Shown here one piece after another: positions 17,940-25,455 of a stretch of 47,709 bases of DNA. The notes under the pieces were generated by a model. That model worked only from the letters and a program-made list of their open reading frames with translations, ran no database searches and was not told the DNA's origin. Position 1 is the first letter of the stretch. Each line of letters starts with the position of its first letter. A program made the position numbers and the translations under genes. Source of the stretch: Clostridiales bacterium (GTDB lineage Bacteria > Bacillota > Clostridia > Oscillospirales > Acutalibacteraceae); NCBI GenBank assembly GCA_012839185.1, contig DUNU01000017.1, forward strand, positions 1 to 47,709. The letters are read 5' to 3'.

Positions 17940-19382
17940 TTATTCCTTTCCGTTCCAACAATAGGTACAAAGATCGTTTTTGTCAATTCCTATCGCTTCT
18001 ACCAAACCGGCCAAAGTCTGAAACTCCAATGATGCGAAATTAAACTTTTCCGCAATAGTCTGACGTAGTTTTTTACCTCTTTCCATTTCGGGGTCTGAAT
18101 ATTCATCAATATATTTCATTCCTTCTTCCCCTTCAAGTTCAAGAATAACTCTGCGGGCAAGAAGCTCGTTATCTTTTGTAACACGACTGAAATTCAAGTA
18201 TTTACAGCCAAACATTATCGGCGGACAGGCACTTCGCATATGAACGGCTTTTGCTCCGCTTTTATAAAGAAGTTCGACCGTTTCCTGAAGTTGTGTGCCA
18301 CGTACGATTGAATCGTCAACAAAAAGCAAATTTTTGCCTTTAATCAACTCGAAAACGGGAAGTTGTTTCATTTTGGCAATCTGATTTCGGTCAATTTGAT
18401 TACCGGGCATAAAACTTCTCGACCAAGTATGCGTATATTTGATGAATGCTCGTGCATAATGCAAGCGACTTTCATTAGCATAACCAATAGCGTGGGGAGT
18501 ACCCGAATCAGGAACACCGCCGACATAATCTATCTCATTAAGTCCGATGTCGGCATTTTTAGCCATATGAATTCTGTCACGCTTTGCCATGATAGCACCG
18601 TTACGATAACGCATAAGTTCAACATTTACGCCTTCATAAGTCGATGTAGGATAACCGTAATAAGTCCACAAGAATGAACAAATGCGTTTTTTCTTAAGCG
18701 GCGGCGACAACTGTTCACATTTATCAACAGATAATTTAACTATTTCACCGGAACCAAGCTCCTTAACTTCCTCAAAACCGAGTTTTTCAGCAGCAAACGA
18801 TTCAAATGTAACAGAATAACCGTCTTCACGTTTGCCGATAAGTACGGGCGTTCTTCCTAATCTGTCGCGTGCAGCAATAATTTCTCCATTCTCGGTTAAT
18901 ATAAGAATTGATGCTGAGCCGTCAATGGTCTTTTGGGCAAAGCGAATCCCGTCAACAAAGTTACTTTTTTGGTTTATAAGTGCTGCAAGCAGCTCAACGC
19001 TGTTTACTTTTCCGCCCGTCATAGCGTCAAAATGACCGCCCGAAAAAGAGAGATAACTGTTCATAAACTCATCGGCGTTATTTATGATACCGACCATACA
19101 AATAGCATAAGTTCCCAAGTTGGATCTTATCAAAAGCGGTTGCGGGTCGCTGTCGCTTATACAACCGATAACAGATGTACCGCTCATTTCTTCAAATATG
19201 CGTTCAAACTTCGTTCTGAAAGGAGCATTTTCAATACTGTGAATTTTTCTCTGTAACCCGATTTGTTCATGATAGGCGGCAAGACCGCCTCTGTGAGTGC
19301 CCAAATGTGAATGGTAGTCAACACCGAAAAACACGTCCGCCATACAGTCATATTTCGATACTATACCGAAAAATCCGCCCAT
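17940..19382 (-). CDS. purF: Amidophosphoribosyltransferase paralogue with degenerate glutaminase site
   Basis: Canonical PurF makes phosphoribosylamine from PRPP and glutamine, using an N-terminal Cys released by processing. This 480-residue protein begins [10 protein letters not shown], with Gly where the MCGI-type Cys should be. The usual GHTRY motif reads IGCISDSD, losing the substrate-binding Arg, and the HNG oxyanion motif reads MVG. The glutaminase fold is otherwise kept ([12 protein letters not shown]). The PRPP loop [12 protein letters not shown] is intact, and the four Fe-S-type cysteines appear kept (RIC, FGC and LCTYC at the C-terminus). The start is firm: GGAGG lies just before the ATG and no upstream extension with a Cys exists. 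It may use ammonia, a partner glutaminase, or be regulatory. The symbol marks family, not proven activity. Confidence 0.85.
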   Translation of the reverse strand: MGGFFGIVSKYDCMADVFFGVDYHSHLGTHRGGLAAYHEQIGLQRKIHSIENAPFRTKFERIFEEMSGTSVIGCISDSDPQPLLIRSNLGTYAICMVGIINNADEFMNSYLSFSGGHFDAMTGGKVNSVELLAALINQKSNFVDGIRFAQKTIDGSASILILTENGEIIAARDRLGRTPVLIGKREDGYSVTFESFAAEKLGFEEVKELGSGEIVKLSVDKCEQLSPPLKKKRICSFLWTYYGYPTSTYEGVNVELMRYRNGAIMAKRDRIHMAKNADIGLNEIDYVGGVPDSGTPHAIGYANESRLHYARAFIKYTHTWSRSFMPGNQIDRNQIAKMKQLPVFELIKGKNLLFVDDSIVRGTQLQETVELLYKSGAKAVHMRSACPPIMFGCKYLNFSRVTKDNELLARRVILELEGEEGMKYIDEYSDPEMERGKKLRQTIAEKFNFASLEFQTLAGLVEAIGIDKNDLCTYCWNGKE

Positions 19383-19418
19383 TTTTAACCTCCGATAAAT
19401 TTAGTGTGAAATAACGAA

Positions 19419-20108
19419 TTAAGCATTGAAAAATAATTTTGAAAGTGTCAGTGGGTCGATATATTCTCCGTCTTTGTATGCTCTCATATTTCCCGATGAG
19501 ATTTCGTCAATCAGAATAACAGAGCCGTCTTTATCATAACCGAATTCAAATTTAATGTCATAGAGAATAAGTCCCTTTTCTTTTAAATCATCGGCTACAA
19601 TCTGAGTAATTTTCTGTGTCATAAGTTTTATATCATCATATTGTTCAGCAGTCATTACACCTAAAACAATAAGCCCGTCTTTTGTTACAAGCGGATCGCC
19701 TTTTTCGTCGTTTTTGAATGTCATTTCGACATAAGCGGGAAGGTCTGCACCTTCTTCGATATAATCCGAATAACGGCGAAGGAATGAGCCGACAGCCTTA
19801 TTGCGGCAGATAACCTCAAGCCCTTTCCCGAATGCTTTTGCGGGACGAACTTCCATAGTAGTATCTTCAAGAGAGGCGTTTATAAAATGAGTCTTGATTC
19901 CTGCTGTGTTAATTTTTTCAAAGAAATGAATTGACATGCGAAGATTTACATCACCCACACCGTCAATAGTCAGCCCTACCGCATTTTCACCGGGATCAAA
20001 AACTCCGTCTTTTCCTGTGCAATCATCCTTGAATTTGAGAAGATAGTTCCCGTTGTCAAGTGCAAAAACGTCCTTGGTTTTACCTTTGTAAACAAGTGTT
20101 TTGTTCAT
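19419..20108 (-). CDS. purC: SAICAR synthetase
   Basis: This joins CAIR and aspartate with ATP to give SAICAR. It is 229 residues, the normal bacterial length (about 235). The N-terminus [13 protein letters not shown] matches the family ATP-binding loop. The middle has the long stretch ending [13 protein letters not shown], and the C-terminal part has [11 protein letters not shown], where SPDS(C)R is usual, which is a modest difference. AAGGGGT precedes the start. It follows purE after 21 bases. Confidence 0.95.
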   Translation of the reverse strand: MNKTLVYKGKTKDVFALDNGNYLLKFKDDCTGKDGVFDPGENAVGLTIDGVGDVNLRMSIHFFEKINTAGIKTHFINASLEDTTMEVRPAKAFGKGLEVICRNKAVGSFLRRYSDYIEEGADLPAYVEMTFKNDEKGDPLVTKDGLIVLGVMTAEQYDDIKLMTQKITQIVADDLKEKGLILYDIKFEFGYDKDGSVILIDEISSGNMRAYKDGEYIDPLTLSKLFFNA

Positions 20109-20129
20109 AGTATTACCCCTTATTTGAAA

Positions 20130-20612
20130 TTAAATTTTCAAAATTCTGTCTTTTTCCAATACAGCTGCTGTGTCAGCGGCTCTTTTTGCTTGAAGTTTAT
20201 CGGCTAAATCTGTATCGTAAACTGCAAGAATTTCAATTGCAAGCAGTGCTGCATTTGCTCCGCCGTTTATTGCAACGGTTGCAACGGGAATACCCGACGG
20301 CATCATAACAGTTGACAAAAGAGCATCCATACCATCAAGACAACTTGATTTGCACGGAATTCCGATAACGGGTAAGGTGGTGTTTGCGGCAATTGCTCCC
20401 GCCAGATGAGCCGCCATTCCTGCGGCGGCAATAATGCAACCAAAGCCGTTTTCTCGTGCTTTTTTGGAAAATTCACGAGCCTCTTCCGGAGTTCTGTGTG
20501 CCGAATATATATGTACTTCATAAGGCACTTCAAAACTTTTTAATATCCCGACAGCCTTTTCAACAATCGGCAAATCGCTGTCGCTGCCCATAATAATAGC
20601 AACTTTTTTCAT
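20130..20612 (-). CDS. purE: N5-carboxyaminoimidazole ribonucleotide mutase (class I PurE)
   Basis: This carries out the carboxylation-type step AIR/N5-CAIR to CAIR. It is 160 residues from the ATG at 20612. Motifs are IIMGSDSDLPIVEKA, YSAHRTPEEA (class I signature) and AAAGMAAHLAGAIAA. The longer frame from 20645 would read through the riboswitch terminator and is rejected. The ribosome site is GAGGAAGC. It is the first gene of the operon, 24 bases after the terminator T tract. Its usual partner purK is not in the window. Confidence 0.96.
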   Translation of the reverse strand: MKKVAIIMGSDSDLPIVEKAVGILKSFEVPYEVHIYSAHRTPEEAREFSKKARENGFGCIIAAAGMAAHLAGAIAANTTLPVIGIPCKSSCLDGMDALLSTVMMPSGIPVATVAINGGANAALLAIEILAVYDTDLADKLQAKRAADTAAVLEKDRILKI

Positions 20613-20635
20613 GCTTCCTCTTTTCTGACCGATAG

Positions 20636-20671
20636 AAAAAGGCACACCTGACCTTAAATATCAAGTGTGCC
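20636..20671 (-). terminator. Riboswitch-controlled intrinsic terminator of the purine operon
   Basis: On the minus strand GGCACAC pairs with GTGTGCC (positions 20665-20671 and 20641-20647), followed by five T residues (20640-20636). The 5' arm overlaps the CTGGGCA end of the ZTP aptamer, so ligand binding and terminator formation exclude each other. Confidence 0.9.
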
Positions 20672-20757
20672 CAGACGGTCGGCTTGCCGAAAACGGCGTT
20701 AAATTAGTTCTTTGTTCCACGTGGTTAGTCCACTTATCCGTCAGTCGCAAAGAACAC
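20665..20757 (-). ncRNA. ZTP (pfl) riboswitch aptamer
   Basis: This RNA binds ZMP/ZTP, which build up when 10-formyl-THF is short. Read on the minus strand, P1 is GTTCTTTG (20755-20748) with CAAAGAAC (20714-20707). The conserved CGACTGACGG follows, P2 is GTGG/CCAC (20733-20730 and 20724-20721), and then comes the hallmark CCGTCTGGGCA. The pseudoknot GACGG (20742-20738) with CCGTC (20678-20674) is perfect. The aptamer end overlaps the 5' arm of a terminator just before purE, so ligand should prevent termination and turn on the ten-gene purine/fhs operon. Confidence 0.93.
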
Positions 20758-20763
20758 TCATCT

Positions 20764-20792
20764 ATTATACTTATTATCTTATGTTTTGTCAA
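20764..20792 (-). promoter_or_regulatory. Sigma-A promoter of the purine operon
   Basis: On the minus strand TTGACA (20792-20787), a 17-base spacer and TATAAT (20769-20764): full consensus. Transcription should start near 20757, at the beginning of the riboswitch. Confidence 0.92.
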
Positions 20793-20847
20793 GGTAGTTT
20801 GAAAATATATATTGTAAAAATTTGTCATACATTTTCGGTCTTTTTTG

Positions 20848-22422
20848 TCATATACTCCCTTTGTGTACCGGTTCCAACATTTCTGCGAATTTACGGAATG
20901 CAAATTCAATCAGGTCTTGTATAACTTTATTTTTTGAAATTTGGCGAATTGCACCTACAACGGAACCGAAAAGAGCATACATATCCGGATCGGTGGAAGG
21001 TGTCATCAACACCTTTCCGTTTTCAAAAAACTCAATATTCAAATCACGTCTTGCCATACTTTGAAGCGGTCTTATCATAATTTTCAGATTGTTGTTGTCA
21101 ACCCAATATGCTGCTCCGCCGACATCAAAATCATGTGTGGCGATATTACATTTTGAGTAGAGGTATTCCCCGTTAAGACCGCATTTTATCGTATTTTCAG
21201 AAAAATCTTCATACCATGAAAACACAAATTCATCACTGTTAAATTGAATTTTAATTTTGCTTATATTACCGCCTTTTGCCCTTGCAGATTGAGTAGTTGC
21301 CAGCGAAAGCATGCTCATCGGAAAACCTAATTTAGAGATAAATCTGTGCGGCTTAAAACGGATTTCTTTATTGTTAAACTTTTGCTCAAACGGGGAACGA
21401 AGTTTATTTTTCTCAATAACATCTGCATATTGATTTTTAGACATTTTTACAAGTTCTTCATCGGGTTTTGCGTCGGGATTTTTCTCAATCATACCTTCTG
21501 TTACAATTTTAGCAAAAGTTCCCCAAAGGTCGCCGGAATGTGCCTGTGAGGCGGTTAAAATAACAAGAGTATTAGAATCTTCAAAAATTCCCGCTGTCTG
21601 TCCGAAAAAGCCTTCACCGCGATAAAGATTTTCGGATTTTCGCCAAAAACCAAAACCGTAACCGTCTTCTTTGTCGGGTTTTTCAGGGTTAAACTGATTT
21701 AATACAGCCTGTCTGATATATTCTCTCGGTATTATCTGTTCGCCGTTAAAAACGCCCTCATTCTGAACGCAGAGGAAGATTTTTGCCATACTTTCGGCAC
21801 TTAAACGAATACCCCAAGCACCTGCTTCAATTCCACGCTTGTCGCATTCCCAATAAGGTCTTTCAATCTCCAATTTTTCAAACAATCTGGGCATAAGATA
21901 GTCAACCACGGACATTTTTGTTATTTGAGTGATTATTCTTGCCAACATTGCGGTACATTCGTTTACATATCTGAATTTCTCGCCCGGTGCCGCTTCCCAT
22001 TTTGCGTTAATTAAATCTTCATCCCAATTCGTTTTTGCCTTGTCAATCAAGGGGGACGGAACTTTTCCCGACTTCATAGAGACAAGATGACGGACTGTAA
22101 GCATTTTGAGTCTCTCGTCTTTCTCTCGTCCTTTAAGATATTCAGGTAAAATATCAACGACTTTTGAATCAAATCCGATTAAATTTTCTTCTAATGCAAA
22201 TCCCAAGGCGATGGAGATAATACTTTTGCTTATTGAGTACATACAATGTGGTGTATCGGCGGTATAGGGGTATCTGTGACACTCAAAGGCTATAATACCA
22301 TCCCTGATAATCATAACCGAATGATAATATAGTTTCAATTCTTTAGCTTGGGTCAAAACTCTTTTTATTACATTGCTGTCAAAGCCGAGATTTTCAGGTG
22401 CAGTTGCTCTTTGTAATTTCAT
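20848..22422 (-). CDS. Serine hydrolase, beta-lactamase/penicillin-binding-like family
   Basis: This 524-residue protein has a class C beta-lactamase-like N-terminal domain: the nucleophile motif SISK lies in CMYSISKSIISIALG, the Tyr-x-Asn motif is YVN, and the third motif appears as QTAG in a GFFGQTAGIFED context. About 200 C-terminal residues form a second domain of unknown role. No signal peptide is seen, so it is probably cytoplasmic. The ATG at 22422 is chosen because GGTG lies suitably upstream; an ATG at 22428 is possible. The promoter sits so close that the leader is only about 10 bases. True substrate is unknown; esterase, amidase or peptidase activity are all possible. It is followed, without a visible terminator, by the purine operon promoter. 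Confidence 0.85.
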   Translation of the reverse strand: MKLQRATAPENLGFDSNVIKRVLTQAKELKLYYHSVMIIRDGIIAFECHRYPYTADTPHCMYSISKSIISIALGFALEENLIGFDSKVVDILPEYLKGREKDERLKMLTVRHLVSMKSGKVPSPLIDKAKTNWDEDLINAKWEAAPGEKFRYVNECTAMLARIITQITKMSVVDYLMPRLFEKLEIERPYWECDKRGIEAGAWGIRLSAESMAKIFLCVQNEGVFNGEQIIPREYIRQAVLNQFNPEKPDKEDGYGFGFWRKSENLYRGEGFFGQTAGIFEDSNTLVILTASQAHSGDLWGTFAKIVTEGMIEKNPDAKPDEELVKMSKNQYADVIEKNKLRSPFEQKFNNKEIRFKPHRFISKLGFPMSMLSLATTQSARAKGGNISKIKIQFNSDEFVFSWYEDFSENTIKCGLNGEYLYSKCNIATHDFDVGGAAYWVDNNNLKIMIRPLQSMARRDLNIEFFENGKVLMTPSTDPDMYALFGSVVGAIRQISKNKVIQDLIEFAFRKFAEMLEPVHKGSI

Positions 22423-22438
22423 TTTCATCACCGTTGAC

Positions 22439-22467
22439 ATTATACAGCAAAATTTCACAAATTGCAA
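22439..22467 (-). promoter_or_regulatory. Sigma-A promoter of the serine hydrolase gene
   Basis: On the minus strand TTGCAA (22467-22462), a 17-base spacer and TATAAT (22444-22439). The predicted transcription start (about 22432) lies only about 10 bases before the chosen ATG. Confidence 0.85.
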
Positions 22468-22481
22468 TATTAATATTTATA

Positions 22482-22510
22482 TTGACAAGCCGATAAAATC
22501 GTTGTATAAT
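22482..22510 (+). promoter_or_regulatory. Sigma-A promoter of the CNNM/CorC-type gene
   Basis: TTGACA (22482-22487), a 17-base spacer and TATAAT (22505-22510): full consensus, back to back with the serine hydrolase promoter. Confidence 0.9.
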
Positions 22511-22569
22511 CATAACATCTATAAGTATGTATAGACGATATTTTCAAGCTTGAAAGGAAAATTTAATTT

Positions 22570-23970
22570 ATGTTAGACCCCGACCCGCGAAGTATTATGC
22601 TCTTAACTGTTGGTGCACATGAAACTACAATCGCTTCCGTGCTTATTAAAGTTGCCATTCTTTTTGCCCTGATTTTGGTAAATGCATTTTTCTCAATGAG
22701 CGAAATTGCAATAATTACATTAAATGACAACAAAATTGAACGCATGGCAAACGAAGGGCATAAGAAAGCTCGCCGTATCGTAAAGCTGATTTCCGACTCG
22801 TCAAGATTTTTATCCACTATCCAGATTGGTGTTACCTTGGCTGGTTTCTTGACAAGTGCAACCGCTGCTCAATCATTTGCTCCGCTTATTTCCGCAAAAC
22901 TCGCTTTGCATATCACCGCCGTTCCTAAATCTGTAATTGATGCGGTAATTTCTTTTCTCATAACCATCCTGATGTCATATTTTTCACTTGTATTAGGCGA
23001 ATTAGTGCCTAAAAAAGTCGGTATGGCAAAAGCTGAGAAAGTCTCTTTTGCAGTCGTCGATCTTCTCTTGTTTTTCTCCAAAATTACGAAACCCTTTGTC
23101 AAGTTGCTCTCTGTATCGACAAATGCAGTTGTTCGTTTGTTCGGGATAGATCCGAATATCCACGCCGAAGAAGTTACGGAAGAAGAGATTAAGATGCTTG
23201 TTGATGTCGGCGAAGAAAAAGGTGTTATTGAAAACACTCAAGCCGAGATGATAAGCAATATTTTTGAGATAGATGATATTGATGCCGGGGATGTAATGAC
23301 ACATCGAGTTGACATTGTTGCCGTTGAGATTGAAGATGATTTTGAGGATGTTCTCAGACAGGTTCTTGAAGAAGGTTATTCAAGAATTCCCGTCTATGAA
23401 GAGGATCTTGACAATATTGTCGGCGTGCTTTACCTTAAAGATTTGCTTAAATATGTCGGAAAAAATATTGATGAAGGCACTACATTAAAGAGCATAATGC
23501 GTCCCGCCTATGCTGTACCGGAATCAAAAAAATGCGGCGATATTCTTCGAGAAATGATTGAAAAACAAATTCAAATGCTTATCGTTATTGATGAATACGG
23601 CGGAACTGCCGGTCTGGTTACATTTGAAGATATTGTTGAGTCGATTATCGGCAATGTTCGTGATGAATATGACGACGAAGAAGATGATATCAGCAAGATA
23701 AATGATTCAATCTACACGGTCGATGGCTCAGCGGATATTGAAGAAATAAATGATATGCTCGGAATAAATCTTCCGACTGATGAGTTTGATACCATCGCCG
23801 GTTTGATTATGGACAAACTCGGCAAAATTCCGGTTGACGGCGAAATGGACAGTGATGAACTTTTCGGCAAACTTAAATTTACCGTTCTGAGCGTTGACGG
23901 AAGACGAATTGAAAAAGTTAAACTTGAGCTTATTCCTCAAGAAAAAGAAAACATAGAAGAAGATGACTAA
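22570..23970 (+). CDS. CNNM/CorC (hemolysin C-type) membrane protein with CBS domains
   Basis: This 466-residue protein of the CNNM family is linked in other bacteria to Mg2+ or other cation transport. Its order is: an extracytoplasmic start and the DUF21/CNNM membrane domain with about four helices (to about residue 195), a paired CBS domain (about 215-345, with VMTHRVDIVAVE and the IDEYGGTAGLVTFEDIVE signature), and the C-terminal CorC/HlyC-associated domain (from about residue 375). The ribosome site is AAAGG at 22553-22557. It is monocistronic with consensus promoter and terminator. The older name hemolysin reflects family history, not evidence for cell lysis. Confidence 0.92.
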   Translation: MLDPDPRSIMLLTVGAHETTIASVLIKVAILFALILVNAFFSMSEIAIITLNDNKIERMANEGHKKARRIVKLISDSSRFLSTIQIGVTLAGFLTSATAAQSFAPLISAKLALHITAVPKSVIDAVISFLITILMSYFSLVLGELVPKKVGMAKAEKVSFAVVDLLLFFSKITKPFVKLLSVSTNAVVRLFGIDPNIHAEEVTEEEIKMLVDVGEEKGVIENTQAEMISNIFEIDDIDAGDVMTHRVDIVAVEIEDDFEDVLRQVLEEGYSRIPVYEEDLDNIVGVLYLKDLLKYVGKNIDEGTTLKSIMRPAYAVPESKKCGDILREMIEKQIQMLIVIDEYGGTAGLVTFEDIVESIIGNVRDEYDDEEDDISKINDSIYTVDGSADIEEINDMLGINLPTDEFDTIAGLIMDKLGKIPVDGEMDSDELFGKLKFTVLSVDGRRIEKVKLELIPQEKENIEEDD

Positions 23971-23978
23971 ATTTTGCT

Positions 23979-24008
23979 CTCTCGCCTGTTCGAGAGGGTT
24001 TTTATTTT
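23979..24008 (+). terminator. Terminator after the CNNM/CorC-type gene
   Basis: CTCTCG (23979-23984) pairs with CGAGAG (23991-23996), then GGTTTTTATTTT. Confidence 0.85.
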
Positions 24009-24034
24009 GGATTTCAGAAATAAATTGATATTTC

Positions 24035-24063
24035 TTGACAATTTAATTTCAGTGTGCTATAAT
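24035..24063 (+). promoter_or_regulatory. Sigma-A promoter of the nusB cluster
   Basis: TTGACA (24035-24040), a 17-base spacer and TATAAT (24058-24063): full consensus, 30 bases before the nusB start. Confidence 0.9.
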
Positions 24064-24092
24064 ATAGTGATGTGTTATATAGTGAGGAAATT

Positions 24093-24509
24093 ATGAGCGA
24101 AATTTCAAGAATTAAAGAACGTGAACAAGCAGTCATATATATATTTGAAAAACAGTTTCAAACGGACGAAAATGTTGCTGATTTAGCATTATTATCGGTT
24201 ATGTGCGAAACCACAGTAACATCCGAATATTCGGTAAAACTTGCCGAAACGGCTGAGAAAAATATCGCCGAAATTGATGAGCTTATATCCAAAAATCTCA
24301 AAACAGGCTGGACAATTTTTCGTATACCGAAAATTGTTTTGGCAATTCTTCGTATAGCTATTACCGAGATTAAATATATTGACGAAATTCCCGTAAGTGT
24401 TGCAATAAATGAAGCGGTTGAACTTGCAAAAAAATATGCAACAGATAAAGAAAAAGGCTTTATAAACGGTCTTTTAGCTTCAATTGCCAAGGAAAGCTCA
24501 AATGAGTAA
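24093..24509 (+). CDS. nusB: Transcription antitermination factor NusB
   Basis: With NusE (ribosomal protein S10) this binds boxA RNA in antitermination of rRNA operons. It is 138 residues, the normal length, all-helical. The family stretches are REQAVIYIFEKQF near the N-terminus and RIAITEIKYIDEIPVSVAINEAVELAKKY at the C-terminus (seen in parts). The ATG at 24093 has GAGGAAA just upstream; the longer frame from 24072 overlaps the promoter region. It is the first gene of a cluster that in many Firmicutes also holds xseA-xseB-ispA-dxs-nadK. Confidence 0.95.
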   Translation: MSEISRIKEREQAVIYIFEKQFQTDENVADLALLSVMCETTVTSEYSVKLAETAEKNIAEIDELISKNLKTGWTIFRIPKIVLAILRIAITEIKYIDEIPVSVAINEAVELAKKYATDKEKGFINGLLASIAKESSNE

Positions 24510-25455
24510 ATTTTTGGGTATCGACACGAGCAATTACACAACTTCCGTCTGTATTTATGATACCGAAAATAATTCCGTAATTTCAAAAAGAAAACTTCTT
24601 CCGGTAAAACAAGGTGAACTTGGCGTCCGTCAGAGCGATGCGGTTTTTCATCACACAGTACAACTCGCCGACTTATTTGATGAGTTTGATTTTGCGGATG
24701 ACCTTGATGCAGTAAGCGTTTCAAATCGTCCCTGCGACAAAGAAGGTTCTTATTTTCCCTGTTTCTTGGTCGGAGAAAATACCGGTAGAATAATTGCGAA
24801 AACTCATAATATTCCCCTATATCAAAATTCCCATCAACAGGGACATATTATGGCTGCTTTATACAGCTCTAATCACCTTAATTTAATAAACCAAAATTTC
24901 ATTGCTTTTCATGTGTCGGGCGGGACAACTGAAGCGGTTTTATGTTCGCCTGATGACGAAAAGATTATTAAAACTGAAAATATCGCAAATTCTCTTGACT
25001 TAAATGCCGGTCAGGTTATTGACAGAATCGGTGTAAAAATGGGGCTTCCTTTCCCCGCCGGTAAATATATTGACGAACTTGCTCAAAAAAGCCTACGTAA
25101 ATTTAAGATTAAACCCTTTATGCGTAACGGTTGTCCGTCTTTGTCGGGTTTGCAGAACAAGTGCGAAGATATGCTCAAAAACGGCGAAAGCAAAGAAGAT
25201 ATTGCACTTTATTGTCTTAAATTCATTCAAACCGCTCTTGAAAATATGATGCTTGATATTCTCAAAAAACAAGGAGATTTGCCTGTCGTCTTTTCAGGTG
25301 GCGTAATGTCGAATTCAATAATCAGAAAATATTTCACAGATAAATACAATGCAGTATTTGCCGAACCGCAATTTAGCACGGACAATGCTGTCGGAACGGC
25401 GATATTGGGTGCATACAAATATGATAAAACAAAACATAACGGTATCACAACTTAA
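24502..25455 (+). CDS. TsaD/Kae1-like paralogue
   Basis: This 317-residue member of the Kae1/TsaD (ASKHA ATPase) family starts with the phosphate loop FLGIDTSNYTTSV. It has the metal-binding His pair HQQGH at residues 111-115, the FHVSGGTTEAV loop and the C-terminal VVFSGGVMSNS. True TsaD makes tRNA t6A37 with TsaB, TsaC and TsaE. This shorter version carries the divergent segment RPCDKEGSYFPCFLVGE and none of the partner genes is nearby, so it is more likely a clostridial second copy of unknown role. The ATG at 24502 has AAGGAAAGC upstream and overlaps the nusB end by 8 bases. It overlaps xseA by 35 bases. Confidence 0.85.
   Translation: MSKFLGIDTSNYTTSVCIYDTENNSVISKRKLLPVKQGELGVRQSDAVFHHTVQLADLFDEFDFADDLDAVSVSNRPCDKEGSYFPCFLVGENTGRIIAKTHNIPLYQNSHQQGHIMAALYSSNHLNLINQNFIAFHVSGGTTEAVLCSPDDEKIIKTENIANSLDLNAGQVIDRIGVKMGLPFPAGKYIDELAQKSLRKFKIKPFMRNGCPSLSGLQNKCEDMLKNGESKEDIALYCLKFIQTALENMMLDILKKQGDLPVVFSGGVMSNSIIRKYFTDKYNAVFAEPQFSTDNAVGTAILGAYKYDKTKHNGITT

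Noticed and set aside
20613-20645. N-terminal extension of PurE
   Set aside because: It would begin inside the T tract of the riboswitch terminator and is absent from the family; the ATG at 20612 has a proper ribosome site.
20661-20909. 82-aa minus-strand frame over the purine operon leader
   Set aside because: It covers the promoter and the ZTP riboswitch and has no ribosome site or recognisable family; the RNA structure explains the sequence.
24158-24724. 188-aa minus-strand frame across nusB and the TsaD-like gene
   Set aside because: Both genes on + are well supported; the frame has no ribosome site or motif.
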